Shown here in pieces: positions 28,908-37,187 of a stretch of 53,482 bases of DNA. This stretch comes from Nicoletella semolina (GTDB taxonomy: Bacteria; Pseudomonadota; Gammaproteobacteria; Enterobacterales; Pasteurellaceae), in the NCBI RefSeq assembly GCF_004345745.1, contig NZ_SLXJ01000013.1, forward strand, positions 1 to 53,482. The letters run 5' to 3'. The translations under genes and the position numbers were made by a program. A model generated the notes under the pieces. It was not told the origin of the DNA and made no database searches. It worked only from the letters and a program-made list of their open reading frames with translations. Each line of letters begins with the position of its first letter. Position 1 is the first letter of the stretch.

Positions 28908-30503
28908 TTAATCTATTATTTTCGTGCCATAGAAGTATGAATAACCGAATGGGCTTTGTTTGAAATCTCTGACTCGTTTGCTTGTCGGGGCAAAATTGAT
29001 CGAGTGTGCAACATTTATCCACGGTGCTTGTTCGTTGAGTATAACTTGTGCTTGTTCGTAGATCTTTGTACGTTCTGCTTTGTCAGATAAGCCGACTGCT
29101 TTTTCTAGTAAAGCGTCAAACTCAGGATTGTTAAAGCGAGCGTAGTTACTATTACCAATGTTTGCGGAGCCAAATAGTGGTGATAAGAAGTTATCAGGAT
29201 CGCCATTATCACCAGACCAACCATAAGTGCCTGCTGTTAGTTCTCCTGCTTTGGTGCGTTTGATGTAGTCTCCCCATTCGTAAGTGACTAATTTAGTTTT
29301 TACGCCCACTTTTTCCCAGTCGCCTTGGATTAATTCAGCCATACGACGTGGGTTTGGGTTAGAGGCTCTAACCACAGGTTGTACCCAAATATTGGTTTCA
29401 AAACCGTTTTCAAAACCAGCTTCTTTAAGTAATGCCTTTGCTTTCTCTGGGTTGTATTCATAGCCAGTAATGCTGTTGTTATAGCCCCAAATGGTTGGAG
29501 GTAATGGGTTTTTAGCGACAACACCAGCACCACGATAGACCGCATCAATGATGGTGTTTTTATCTACTGCGTAATTTAGTGCTTGGCGAACTTTGATATT
29601 ATCAAAAGGGGCTTTTTCGGTATTAAAGGCAATATAGGCGATATTTAATCCTTCTTGGGACAAGAGGTTAATTTTTGGATCGGTTTTCATTTTTTCAAGA
29701 TCAGCAGGATTTGGGAAATCTATCATATCGCATGTACCAGCTCGTAATTTAGCGTAGCGGGTAGTTGCATCAGGTACAATATCAAAAATCAAGCGATCAA
29801 TATCTGCTTTACCATTCCAATAGTCTTTATGAGCAAGAAAACGAATACGTTGGTCAAGCTGATACCCAGAGAATACAAATGGACCCGTGCCAATAGGGGT
29901 AGTATCTAGTATTTCTGGCGTACCTGCTTTAAGCAACTTATCTGCGTATTCTGCAGAATAGATAGAGATAAAATCCATTCCAAGGCTAGCAATAAAGGTT
30001 GCATCTTGTTTATTTAATGTAATTTTAACTGTATGATCGTTCACTTTTTCAACGGATTTTAGTAATTGGGGAAATTTCATCACATTGAAATAGGGATAGG
30101 TAGCTTTTGATACATTATGATAAGGGTGGTTTTTATCAAGCTGGCGTAGGAAAGAAAATATAACATCATCAGCATTGAATTCACGACTTGGTTTAAAATA
30201 TTTATTTGAGTGGAATTTGACACCCTTACGTAACTTAAAAGTATAAGTTAAGCCATCTTCGCTCACTGTCCAACTTTCAGCGAGTGCAGGTTCAATTTCA
30301 GTCGAGCCTCGTTTAAACTCAACGAGGCGATTATAAACTTGTTGAGAGCTGGCATTATAAGAAATACCCTCCATCACCAACGCAGGACTAAATCCTGATG
30401 GTGAGCGGCTTACGCAGTTTACGAAGGTTTTATGTTCTGCTTGTACAACGCCAGAGAGGAGTAGCGTTGCAGTAGCAATAGATAGTTTTGCATTCAATTT
30501 CAT
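28908..30503 (-). CDS. dppA: DppA/HbpA-type ABC transporter substrate-binding protein
   Basis: Periplasmic solute-binding protein of the dipeptide/heme/glutathione cluster (SBP family 5), 531 residues. The ATG at 30503 is chosen because AGGGGAA precedes it and the product starts with a signal peptide (MKLNAKLSIATATLLLSGVVQA, cut before EHK); the open frame upstream lacks these. The mature protein shares the characteristic FSPALVMEGISYNASSQQVYNRLVEF and WSGDNGDPDNFLSPLFGSANIGNSN segments with Haemophilus HbpA. HbpA is a lipoprotein, whereas no lipobox Cys is present here, so it is predicted soluble. No permease or ATPase genes are adjacent. Confidence 0.85.
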   Translation of the reverse strand: MKLNAKLSIATATLLLSGVVQAEHKTFVNCVSRSPSGFSPALVMEGISYNASSQQVYNRLVEFKRGSTEIEPALAESWTVSEDGLTYTFKLRKGVKFHSNKYFKPSREFNADDVIFSFLRQLDKNHPYHNVSKATYPYFNVMKFPQLLKSVEKVNDHTVKITLNKQDATFIASLGMDFISIYSAEYADKLLKAGTPEILDTTPIGTGPFVFSGYQLDQRIRFLAHKDYWNGKADIDRLIFDIVPDATTRYAKLRAGTCDMIDFPNPADLEKMKTDPKINLLSQEGLNIAYIAFNTEKAPFDNIKVRQALNYAVDKNTIIDAVYRGAGVVAKNPLPPTIWGYNNSITGYEYNPEKAKALLKEAGFENGFETNIWVQPVVRASNPNPRRMAELIQGDWEKVGVKTKLVTYEWGDYIKRTKAGELTAGTYGWSGDNGDPDNFLSPLFGSANIGNSNYARFNNPEFDALLEKAVGLSDKAERTKIYEQAQVILNEQAPWINVAHSINFAPTSKRVRDFKQSPFGYSYFYGTKIID

Positions 30504-30617
30504 AGTTTCCCCTAAATCAGAGTGAGTTATCGTTTCGACAAAATAGCTATGTTCTAGCCAAAGGTAAAGAACAAAATACTGCCCCTTATGCAAAAACGTT
30601 ATAAAAAGAATATCCTT

Positions 30618-31166
30618 TTATTTAATAGGAGTTTCTTCTAACTCATCTGCCATTGCACTTAACCCATCACGGGTGAGTTGTGCTAATGCTTTGTAAAAGT
30701 TTGTATCGAAGGCTTCTACTTGTCCTAAAAATTTACTTAGGCAAGGAAGTAAGAATTGCTCAAAAAGTTCTCGCTGTGCTTCAAGTGAATGGAGGTTATC
30801 TTCAATCCAAGAAGCGGTTAGTAGCAATAACGCGGTATGATTGGGTTCTTTCAATTCAGGCATTGCACGCAATTGGCGGAATAAAATGAATTTTTCAACA
30901 GAAAAACCATAGTCGGAAATTGCAGTTGTTACTTTGCCATTTTCACCAAAAAGCATAGCATAATGCATAGAGAGCTGCTCTGGAATTGCATTATTTTCAA
31001 CGATAGTGAGTGCTTGTTCGCTTTGGATATCTGTATTTAATGCCCATTGTTGGCGAAGTCCGCCTTGTTTTAGCCAGTTAAATGTGTTGTGTAAAATGGG
31101 ATCAGTCGGTGAACGTAAAAAGAGATTGCCAAATAAGCGGCAGAGTAAAGAAAAATCATTAATCAT
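30618..31166 (-). CDS. TorD/DmsD-family redox-enzyme maturation chaperone
   Basis: 182 residues, all helical by composition. Members bind Tat signal peptides and help insert molybdenum cofactor into DMSO/TMAO-type reductases. The family motif EPxDH appears as KEPNHTALLL near 100, with Asn replacing Asp; flanking features (CRLFGNLFLRSP at the N-terminus, Glu/Leu-rich C-terminal half) fit. No reductase gene is in the window, so the client is unknown. It is divergent from nfo and lies upstream of, and on the same strand as, the binding-protein gene. Confidence 0.72.
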   Translation of the reverse strand: MINDFSLLCRLFGNLFLRSPTDPILHNTFNWLKQGGLRQQWALNTDIQSEQALTIVENNAIPEQLSMHYAMLFGENGKVTTAISDYGFSVEKFILFRQLRAMPELKEPNHTALLLLTASWIEDNLHSLEAQRELFEQFLLPCLSKFLGQVEAFDTNFYKALAQLTRDGLSAMADELEETPIK

Positions 31167-31267
31167 AATTGGAAAAATTGTGTTAGGAAAAAATCCTGTT
31201 AGGGTAAATTAAATATAAAAGGTGGTATCCTACAACAATTATAAGATGAATATAAGGAGAAATAGGA

Positions 31268-32116
31268 ATGAAATATATTGGTGCACATGTAAGTGCTTCT
31301 GGTGGCGTTGAGAATGCGGTATTGAGGGCGGTAGAAATTGGTGCAAATGCTTTTGCCTTATTTACAAAAAATCAGCGGCAGTGGCAAGCTCCAGCTTTGA
31401 AATCAGATAATATTGAGAAATTTAAACGTTTTTGTCAGGTACATCATTTCTCGCTTGATTATATTTTACCGCACGATAGCTATCTGATTAATTTAGGTAG
31501 TCCTGACGCTGAAAATTTAAAGAAATCACGCTCAGCATTTATTGATGAAATGGTTCGTTGCGATCAATTAGGCTTAAAGCTACTCAATTTTCACCCAGGT
31601 AGCCATTTAAATAAAATCTCTGAATCAGCTTGTTTAGCGAGAATTGCAGAATCTATTAATTTAGCGATTGAGGCTGTGCCTAATGTGGTTGCTGTTATTG
31701 AAAATACGGCAGGACAAGGTTCTAACTTGGGTTGGCGTTTTGAGCATTTGGCAGAAATTATTCAGCAAGTTGAAAATAAGCAGCGAGTTGGTGTGTGTTT
31801 GGATACGTGCCATTTATTTTCAGCAGGTTACGACATTAGCTCATTTCACCAAGCTGAAAAAGTTTTTGCTGAATTTGAGCAGGTTGTAGGATTTAATTTT
31901 TTGCGTGGAATGCACTTAAATGGATCAAAAACGCCTTTGGCAAGTCGAGTTGATCGCCATCATATTTTACAAGATGGCACGATTGGCACAGAGGTGTTCC
32001 AATTTATAATGAATGATCCTCGTTTTGATGATAAGCCTCTTATTCTTGAGACTATTCAGCCTGAAATTTGGCAAGATGAAATAACATTCTTGCGTTCTTT
32101 GGAACAGGCTAGATAA
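31268..32116 (+). CDS. nfo: Endonuclease IV (AP endonuclease)
   Basis: Zinc-dependent base-excision repair enzyme that cuts 5' of abasic sites. It has 282 residues (285 in E. coli). It begins [18 protein letters not shown], and three-metal-site segments are seen in order: [38 protein letters not shown] and GMHLNGSK, ending with [10 protein letters not shown]. The metal-binding His, Glu and Asp residues appear intact. AAGGAG precedes the ATG. It converges on the S24-like gene. Confidence 0.97.
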   Translation: MKYIGAHVSASGGVENAVLRAVEIGANAFALFTKNQRQWQAPALKSDNIEKFKRFCQVHHFSLDYILPHDSYLINLGSPDAENLKKSRSAFIDEMVRCDQLGLKLLNFHPGSHLNKISESACLARIAESINLAIEAVPNVVAVIENTAGQGSNLGWRFEHLAEIIQQVENKQRVGVCLDTCHLFSAGYDISSFHQAEKVFAEFEQVVGFNFLRGMHLNGSKTPLASRVDRHHILQDGTIGTEVFQFIMNDPRFDDKPLILETIQPEIWQDEITFLRSLEQAR

Positions 32117-32146
32117 TCAGTAAGATAGGAATCGCAATAGTAAACA

Positions 32147-32578
32147 TTATTGTGTTGTATGTTTAGCTGCTATTCTATGTCGCATATTATGGACAACATT
32201 TGTGATGACCCCTGCAATCTTGATTTCTTCCCATTGTTGTATTTTTAGGTTAGGTTCTCTTACATCAAGGGAGAATAATATTTTTTCTCCTTCAATCTCA
32301 TTGAAAAATTGATAGAATTTGTATTCTCCAGCTTTTTCAAGCACGATTAAATCGTTGACCAAAAGATTGGTGTTATTTTCAACAATTAATAAGTCATCAA
32401 CCTCAATCCCCCACGCTAATAGGTGTGGATTTTTAACGTGAATAAAAAAAGTGTGGGTTGGGCGGCGAATGCAAAGCGAATTAAGATCAAGTTTGATCGA
32501 ACGATCAGAGCTTGAATCACGGTAAAGAGGGATTGGCTGATACGGTAGACTACGAGTTAAACTTCTAAGCTGTGCCAT
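32147..32578 (-). CDS. UmuD-like S24-fold protein lacking the catalytic dyad
   Basis: 143 residues that align without gaps to the UmuD core: IKLDLNSLCIRRPTHTFFI against the UmuD IDLNQLLIQHPSATYFV, then WGIEVDDLLIVE and a C-terminal VITNVVHNMR (UmuD VVIHVVKAMR). The nucleophile Ser of GDSM is His52 (NPHL) and the general-base Lys is Tyr89 (GEYKFYQF), and no Cys-Gly or Ala-Gly cleavage site is seen in the N-terminus. It should therefore not self-cleave. No umuC partner or DNA-binding domain is present. The promoter carries repeated ATAAATA motifs. Function unknown. Confidence 0.7.
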   Translation of the reverse strand: MAQLRSLTRSLPYQPIPLYRDSSSDRSIKLDLNSLCIRRPTHTFFIHVKNPHLLAWGIEVDDLLIVENNTNLLVNDLIVLEKAGEYKFYQFFNEIEGEKILFSLDVREPNLKIQQWEEIKIAGVITNVVHNMRHRIAAKHTTQ

Positions 32579-32588
32579 AATATGTCCT

Positions 32589-32636
32589 GTATAAATACTG
32601 GTTATTTATACAAGCTATTTTACTGGATAAATAACC
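32589..32636. repeat. Nested inverted repeats upstream of the S24-like gene
   Basis: GTATAAATA (32589-32597) and TATTTATAC (32603-32611) form a perfect 9-bp dyad around CTGGT. The overlapping GGTTATTTAT (32600-32609) is perfectly complementary to ATAAATAACC (32627-32636). Thus three copies of an ATAAATA element occur within 48 bp, the likely operator of this gene. CTGG-N8-ACAA inside it differs at two positions from the CTGT-N8-ACAG LexA core. Confidence 0.55.
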
Positions 32637-32875
32637 ATAGTCAATATGTAGCCACTATTTTTTACTAAAATATTTTGACCACAAGATCGTTTGAGATCTC
32701 TAAGATGCGAAGTGTATTTTTTGTATATTTTAGGTTTTAATGGTTTTATCTTTCTTTTTCTTTCATTTTATGTGCAGGATTTGTGCTGACAAGCTGCTTT
32801 TACTATTAAAATAGGTATGAAATGGCTATAATTTGGTTCAAAATATCAAAGGTTTTGGTATAAATTATCGAAATG

Positions 32876-32891
32876 TGTGAAGTGGATCACA
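32876..32891. promoter_or_regulatory. CRP site upstream of the aga operon
   Basis: TGTGAAGTGGATCACA has perfect TGTGA and TCACA halves with six bases between and A/T-rich flanks. It lies 99-114 bp before the agaR start, a usual place for CRP activation. Confidence 0.8.
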
Positions 32892-32942
32892 TTTTTGAAA
32901 GAAAGTATTTGACGCTATAAATGAAAGCATTAATAATTAATC

Positions 32943-32977
32943 CGAAACAAAATGAAATAATTTTTCATTTTGTTTCG
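32943..32977. promoter_or_regulatory. Perfect palindrome, probable AgaR operator
   Basis: CGAAACAAAATGAAA (32943-32957) and TTTCATTTTGTTTCG (32963-32977) are exact complements separated by TAATT. The right arm fits the TTTCRTTTYRTTTY-like pattern described for AgaR sites in E. coli. It ends 12 bp before agaR, so bound repressor would block transcription, and in mRNA the same repeat would fold next to the ribosome site. Confidence 0.65.
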
Positions 32978-32989
32978 TAAGGAATTGAA

Positions 32990-33763
32990 ATGATAAGTAC
33001 GATGGAAAGACGTGCTCAGATTGTTCAAATTGTGAATACTAAAAATAGTATTCGTGTGGAAGAACTTGCTAAGTATTGCTCTGTATCGAGTGTGACTATT
33101 CGTAATGATCTTCGCTATTTACAACAACAAGGATTGATTGTTCGCTCACACGGTTTTGCTCTGCCAAGTAACCGAATGATGAGTGAATTATCTATAAAGG
33201 AAAGGGATCATCAAAACATTAGAGTCAAGCAGTTACTCGGTCAGGCAGCAGCAAAACTGATTAATGATGGTGACTCTGTTATCTTAGATTCAGGAACTAC
33301 AACTAAACAAATTGCATTCAATATGCAGTATTTGAGAGATGTTGTGGTGATGACGAATGGTCTTGATGTTGCAATGGAATTAACTGGAGCAGAGGGTGTT
33401 CAGGTTCGGATGCCAGGCGGTATATTGAGGAAAAATGCGTTGTCTTTTTCTGGAATTTCAGCCGAAAAAAACTTGGAAAATTATGTTTTTGACAAGGTGT
33501 TTTTAGGTGTTGATGGCTATGATCTCAAAGTAGGCATTACAACGCATAATGAACAAGAAGCAAGTCTGAACCGCTTGATGTGCGATATTTCAACGCAAGT
33601 GATTGCTGTGACGGATTCGAGTAAATTTGGAAAACGAAGTTTTCACGTTATTCGTGATTTTGCTCGAATTGATGTGCTCGTTACTGATAATGGAATTCCT
33701 GCAGAGTATTTACAGGCTTTCCAACAACAAGGCGTTGAGGTGATTTTGGTTAATCAAGAATAA
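32990..33763 (+). CDS. agaR: DeoR-family repressor of amino-sugar genes (AgaR)
   Basis: 257 residues: an N-terminal DeoR helix-turn-helix (ERRAQIVQIVNTKNSIRVEELAKYCSVSSVTIRNDLRYL) and a C-terminal sugar-phosphate-sensing domain with DSGTTTKQIA, MTNGLDVAMEL, FLGVDGYDLKVGITTHNEQEA and VTDSSKFGK. Its likely effector is a galactosamine-derived sugar phosphate. Assignment as AgaR rests on the adjacent aga genes. AAGGA precedes the first ATG at good spacing. The operator palindrome just upstream suggests autoregulation. Confidence 0.88.
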   Translation: MISTMERRAQIVQIVNTKNSIRVEELAKYCSVSSVTIRNDLRYLQQQGLIVRSHGFALPSNRMMSELSIKERDHQNIRVKQLLGQAAAKLINDGDSVILDSGTTTKQIAFNMQYLRDVVVMTNGLDVAMELTGAEGVQVRMPGGILRKNALSFSGISAEKNLENYVFDKVFLGVDGYDLKVGITTHNEQEASLNRLMCDISTQVIAVTDSSKFGKRSFHVIRDFARIDVLVTDNGIPAEYLQAFQQQGVEVILVNQE

Positions 33764-33842
33764 GGTTTTCTTTCCAAATAAGTATATATCATCAATTTCC
33801 TGAGTAAGTAGAATATTTATTCTTATTTATAAGGAGTGAGAG

Positions 33843-35006
33843 ATGAGTTATTTGGGAATTGAAATCCAACTTCTTGAACAAGCCAATGCATTGTGGACTG
33901 CAAAAGAAATCTGTCAACAGCCCGCTTGTTGGCGACAAACCGCCGAGCTTGTGGCAAAACAGCGGCAAGCTCTTGATGCTTTTCTTGCTCCCTTGTTACG
34001 GCAAGCGGATCTACATATTATTTTGACAGGTGCGGGGACATCTGCTTTTTCAGGAGACGTACTGTTACCTTTTTTTAATCAATTCACTTCATTAAAAGCT
34101 CAAGCTATTCCAACCACCGATCTGGTTTCTAATCCCTATCAATATTTGAAAAAACATCGACCAACTTTACTGGTGTCCTTTGCTCGCTCGGGCAATAGCC
34201 CTGAAAGTGCTTCAGCGGTAAAACTTGTTAATCAAATTGTCGATCAGGGCTACCACTTGATTTTTTCGTGTAACCAAGAGGGCAAACTTTATCGAGAAAA
34301 TTATGCTACTGAAAATGTTTGTGCATTGATACTTCCGCCACAAACGAATGACAAGGGGTTTGCAATGACCTCCAGCTTTTCCAGTATGACGCTAGCAGCT
34401 GCACTTGTGTTTTTTCAGCCTCATTTTTGTTGTGATGTTGTTGAAAAATTATCCTATATCACGCAAGACTTTATTGAAAAAAAGCACCAGCAAATTAAGG
34501 CTTTGGCGAGCAATGATGTCGATCGTGTTGTGTATTTAGGGAGTGGGGGATTTAAAGGCTTATCACAAGAGTCTGCGTTGAAGCTATTGGAATTGACCGC
34601 TGGCGAAGTTGTTGCAATTTATGATACGCCATTAGGCTTTCGCCACGGACCGAAATCCATTATTAATGCTCAAACAGCAGTCTTTGTTTATTTATCAAAC
34701 GATTTCTATACTCGTCAATATGATATTGATCTCTGTAATGAACTGTTGCGTGATGGGAAAGTAAGTAATTTGGTTATTTTAACGGCACAATTGGATCATC
34801 GACTACCTGCAGAGCGACAAATTTGTTTAGAGGGATTATCTGATCTCTCTGATCTTGCTCTTGTTTTTCCTTATATCACATTTGCACAGATGTTTGCTTT
34901 TTATCGCTCTTACCTAATGGGACACACAACAGATAATCCTTGTCCAACAGGCGAAGTAAATAGAGTGGTGAAGGGGGTGATCATTCACTCTTATCCTCTT
35001 TCATAG
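33843..35006 (+). CDS. agaS: Galactosamine-6-phosphate deaminase/isomerase AgaS
   Basis: Two SIS (sugar isomerase) domains in 387 residues (384 in E. coli). In E. coli AgaS converts galactosamine-6-phosphate to tagatose-6-phosphate plus ammonia. SIS landmarks are ILTGAGTSAFSGD near 61, VSFARSGNSPESASAVKL near 115 and YLGSGGFKGLSQESALKLLELT plus FRHGPKSII in the second domain. AAGGAGTGAGAG lies before the ATG. It begins the structural part of the aga operon, 79 bp after agaR. Confidence 0.92.
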   Translation: MSYLGIEIQLLEQANALWTAKEICQQPACWRQTAELVAKQRQALDAFLAPLLRQADLHIILTGAGTSAFSGDVLLPFFNQFTSLKAQAIPTTDLVSNPYQYLKKHRPTLLVSFARSGNSPESASAVKLVNQIVDQGYHLIFSCNQEGKLYRENYATENVCALILPPQTNDKGFAMTSSFSSMTLAAALVFFQPHFCCDVVEKLSYITQDFIEKKHQQIKALASNDVDRVVYLGSGGFKGLSQESALKLLELTAGEVVAIYDTPLGFRHGPKSIINAQTAVFVYLSNDFYTRQYDIDLCNELLRDGKVSNLVILTAQLDHRLPAERQICLEGLSDLSDLALVFPYITFAQMFAFYRSYLMGHTTDNPCPTGEVNRVVKGVIIHSYPLS

Positions 35007-35039
35007 GCGTTTAACGCATTTTATTTAAAGGAGAAAATT

Positions 35040-35516
35040 ATGCCAAATATTGTATTAAACCGTGTTGATGAGCGATTAATTCACGGACAAGTTGGTGTGC
35101 AATGGGTTGGGTTTGCAGGTGCCAACTTGGTGTTAGTGGCGAATGATGAGGTTGCTCAAGATGAAATGCAGCAAAATCTGATGGAGATGGTATTAGCCGA
35201 TGGTATTGATGTGCGTTTTTGGTCATTAAAAAAAGTCATTGACAATATTCATCGTGCTGCGGATAGGCAGAAAATTTTATTGGTTTGTCGCAGTCCTGCT
35301 GATTTTCTTAAATTAGTTGAAGGCGGTGTGCCTATCAAAAAAATTAATGTTGGCAATATGCATTTTATTGAAGGCAAGCAGCAAGTTCATAAAACAGTCT
35401 CGGTTAGCACATACGATATTGATGCTTTTAAGCGGTTACAAGCATTAGGTGTGGAATGCTATATACAAGGCGTACCAACAGAAGAGAGCATAGACTTATT
35501 TAAATTACTCAAATAA
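35040..35516 (+). CDS. agaV: PTS mannose-family EIIB, galactosamine/GalNAc type
   Basis: Cytoplasmic phosphotransferase subunit of 158 residues. The motif NRVDERLIHGQVGVQW places the phosphorylated His at position 15, and NVGNMHFIEGKQQVHKTVSV is the second conserved segment. It passes phosphate from EIIA (AgaF) to the incoming sugar. AAAGGAG lies before the ATG. The order EIIB-EIIC-EIID-EIIA matches agaVWEF, the N-acetylgalactosamine system of E. coli, rather than agaBCD, which lacks its own EIIA. Confidence 0.88.
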   Translation: MPNIVLNRVDERLIHGQVGVQWVGFAGANLVLVANDEVAQDEMQQNLMEMVLADGIDVRFWSLKKVIDNIHRAADRQKILLVCRSPADFLKLVEGGVPIKKINVGNMHFIEGKQQVHKTVSVSTYDIDAFKRLQALGVECYIQGVPTEESIDLFKLLK

Positions 35517-35525
35517 GGAGGAGTT

Positions 35526-36299
35526 ATGGAAATTGGATTATTGCAATCAATTACCCTAGGCATTGTTGCCTTTTTAGCTGGGCTTGATCTTTATAATGGG
35601 CTAACACACTTTCATCGTCCTGTGGTATTAGGCCCTATTGTAGGCTTGGTTTTGGGTGATTTACAAACGGGTATTTTAGTTGGCGGTACATTGGAGTTAG
35701 TTTGGATGGGATTAGCTCCGCTGGCGGGAGCTCAGCCACCAAATGTCATCATTGGTACAGTGGTTGGAGCAACCTTTGCGATTAGTACCAAAACCGATCC
35801 AAAGGTAGCGGTCGGAATCGCTGTACCTTTTGCAATTGCAGTACAAATGGGGATTACTTTCCTGTTTTCTGTAATGTCTGCCGTGATGGTTCGTTGTGAT
35901 CAAATGGCAGAAGAAGCAAATTTAAAAGGTATTGATTATGTTAATTATTTTGGCTTACTTGTGCTAGGCACATTTTATTTCTTCTGTGCATTCTTACCCG
36001 TTTATTTTGGTGCGGAACACGCTGGGAAAATTATTGAGCTATTGCCAAAACAAGTCATTGATGGGCTTGGTGTCGCAGGAGGCATTATGCCTGCCATTGG
36101 GTTTGCAGTCTTAATGAAAATTATGATGAAGAATGCATATATTCCCTATTTTATCTTGGGGTTTGTTGCTGCTGCTTGGTTAGCGTTACCTATTTTGGCA
36201 ATCGCTGCTACCGCAACTGCAATGGCAATTATTGATTATATGCGTAAAGGTGCTGAAAGTACGGAAGTAAAAAAAGAGGAGTTTGAAAATGGAATCTAA
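35526..36299 (+). CDS. agaW: PTS mannose-family EIIC, galactosamine/GalNAc type
   Basis: Integral membrane subunit of 257 residues with multiple hydrophobic segments. Signature stretches are FLAGLDLYNGLTHFHRPVVLGPIVGLVLGDLQTGILVGGTLELVWMG and APLAGAQPPNVIIGTVVGATFA. With EIID it forms the sugar channel. It lies 9 bp after agaV; AAGGAGGAG gives a very strong ribosome site. Its 3' end overlaps agaE by 11 bp. Confidence 0.88.
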   Translation: MEIGLLQSITLGIVAFLAGLDLYNGLTHFHRPVVLGPIVGLVLGDLQTGILVGGTLELVWMGLAPLAGAQPPNVIIGTVVGATFAISTKTDPKVAVGIAVPFAIAVQMGITFLFSVMSAVMVRCDQMAEEANLKGIDYVNYFGLLVLGTFYFFCAFLPVYFGAEHAGKIIELLPKQVIDGLGVAGGIMPAIGFAVLMKIMMKNAYIPYFILGFVAAAWLALPILAIAATATAMAIIDYMRKGAESTEVKKEEFENGI

Positions 36300-37134
36300 A
36301 AATATGCAATTTGCATTGCAAAATGATGATGTTTACCAAGATCAATCCATGGGAGCCGAGCTAACGAAACAGGATCTTAACAAAATGGCGTGGCGTTCAT
36401 TGCTATTACAGGCTTCATTTAACTATGAGCGAATGCAGGCAGCAGGCTGGTTATATGGGCTTGCTCTCGCATTGAAGAAAATCCATACAAATAAATCAGA
36501 CCTGAGTAAGTCAATGAAAGGTAACTTAGGATTTTTTAATACTCATCCATTTTTAGTTACGTTTGTCATGGGGATTATATTGGCAATGGAGCGTTCTAAA
36601 CAGAGTGTAAATAGTATTCAAAGTACCAAAATTGCGGTGGGGGCACCTTTAGGTGGGATTGGTGATGCGATGTTTTGGCTTACGTTGTTGCCAATTTGTG
36701 GCGGTATTGGGGCAAGCCTTGCACTACAAGGATCGATTATGGGAGCCGTGTTCTTCTTTGTTGTCTTCAACCTTGTCCATTTTGGGCTGCGTTTTGGTTT
36801 AGCACATTATGCTTACCGTATGGGGGTTGCTGCTATTCCAGTGATTAAATCGAATACCAAGAAAGTTGGACACGCTGCTTCTATGGTCGGTATGACAGTG
36901 ATTGGTGCTTTGGTTGCGACTTATATTCGATTTAATACTACGCTTGAAATCACAGCAGGTGATGCGGTTGTTAAAGTACAAAGCGATGTGATTGATAAAT
37001 TGATGCCAGCGTTTTTGCCATTAGTTTACACATTATTGATGTATTGGTTAGTAAAAAGAGGTTGGTCGCCACTACGTTTGATTATGCTAACTGTTGCTTT
37101 GGGGATTATTGGGCGTTTTCTTGGCTTCCTATAA
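36289..37134 (+). CDS. agaE: PTS mannose-family EIID, galactosamine/GalNAc type
   Basis: Membrane subunit of 281 residues. It has the EIID segments LLLQASFNYERMQAAGWLYGL, FFNTHPFLVTFVMGIILAMER and IAVGAPLGGIGDAMFWLTLLP. The frame is open to a TTG at 36283, but the ATG at 36289 has GAGGAG seven bases upstream and is chosen. It overlaps agaW by 11 bp, so translation is coupled. Ends 53 bp before agaF, with a hairpin in the gap. Confidence 0.88.
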   Translation: MESKNMQFALQNDDVYQDQSMGAELTKQDLNKMAWRSLLLQASFNYERMQAAGWLYGLALALKKIHTNKSDLSKSMKGNLGFFNTHPFLVTFVMGIILAMERSKQSVNSIQSTKIAVGAPLGGIGDAMFWLTLLPICGGIGASLALQGSIMGAVFFFVVFNLVHFGLRFGLAHYAYRMGVAAIPVIKSNTKKVGHAASMVGMTVIGALVATYIRFNTTLEITAGDAVVKVQSDVIDKLMPAFLPLVYTLLMYWLVKRGWSPLRLIMLTVALGIIGRFLGFL

Positions 37135-37149
37135 TTGAACATCACTTAT

Positions 37150-37173
37150 TTTGGCTAGAGAAATCTAGCCAAA
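37150..37173 (+). repeat. GAAA-tetraloop hairpin between agaE and agaF
   Basis: TTTGGCTAGA and TCTAGCCAAA are perfect 10-bp arms around GAAA, a GNRA tetraloop, followed by only three Ts. It lies directly before the agaF ribosome site. It may act as a partial terminator or a processing or stability element that sets EIIA levels apart from the membrane subunits. Confidence 0.6.
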
Positions 37174-37187
37174 TTTAAGGAGTGCTT

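Larger units (their letters stand above)
32579..32989. promoter_or_regulatory. Divergent S24-like gene / agaR control region
   Basis: The 411 bp contain no gene. The left end has nested inverted repeats of ATAAATA(ACC). The right half has a CRP site (32876-32891), a 15-bp perfect palindrome just before agaR, and two other TTTCATTT-type motifs: CTTTCATTTTATG near 32760-32772 and, on the minus strand, GCTTTCATTTATAGC (32914-32928). The two regulatory clusters are about 130-250 bp apart and look independent. Confidence 0.55.

Noticed and set aside
30504-30593. 30-residue N-terminal extension of the DppA-like protein
   Set aside because: It would bury the signal peptide; AGGGGAA and a typical signal sequence support the ATG at 30503.
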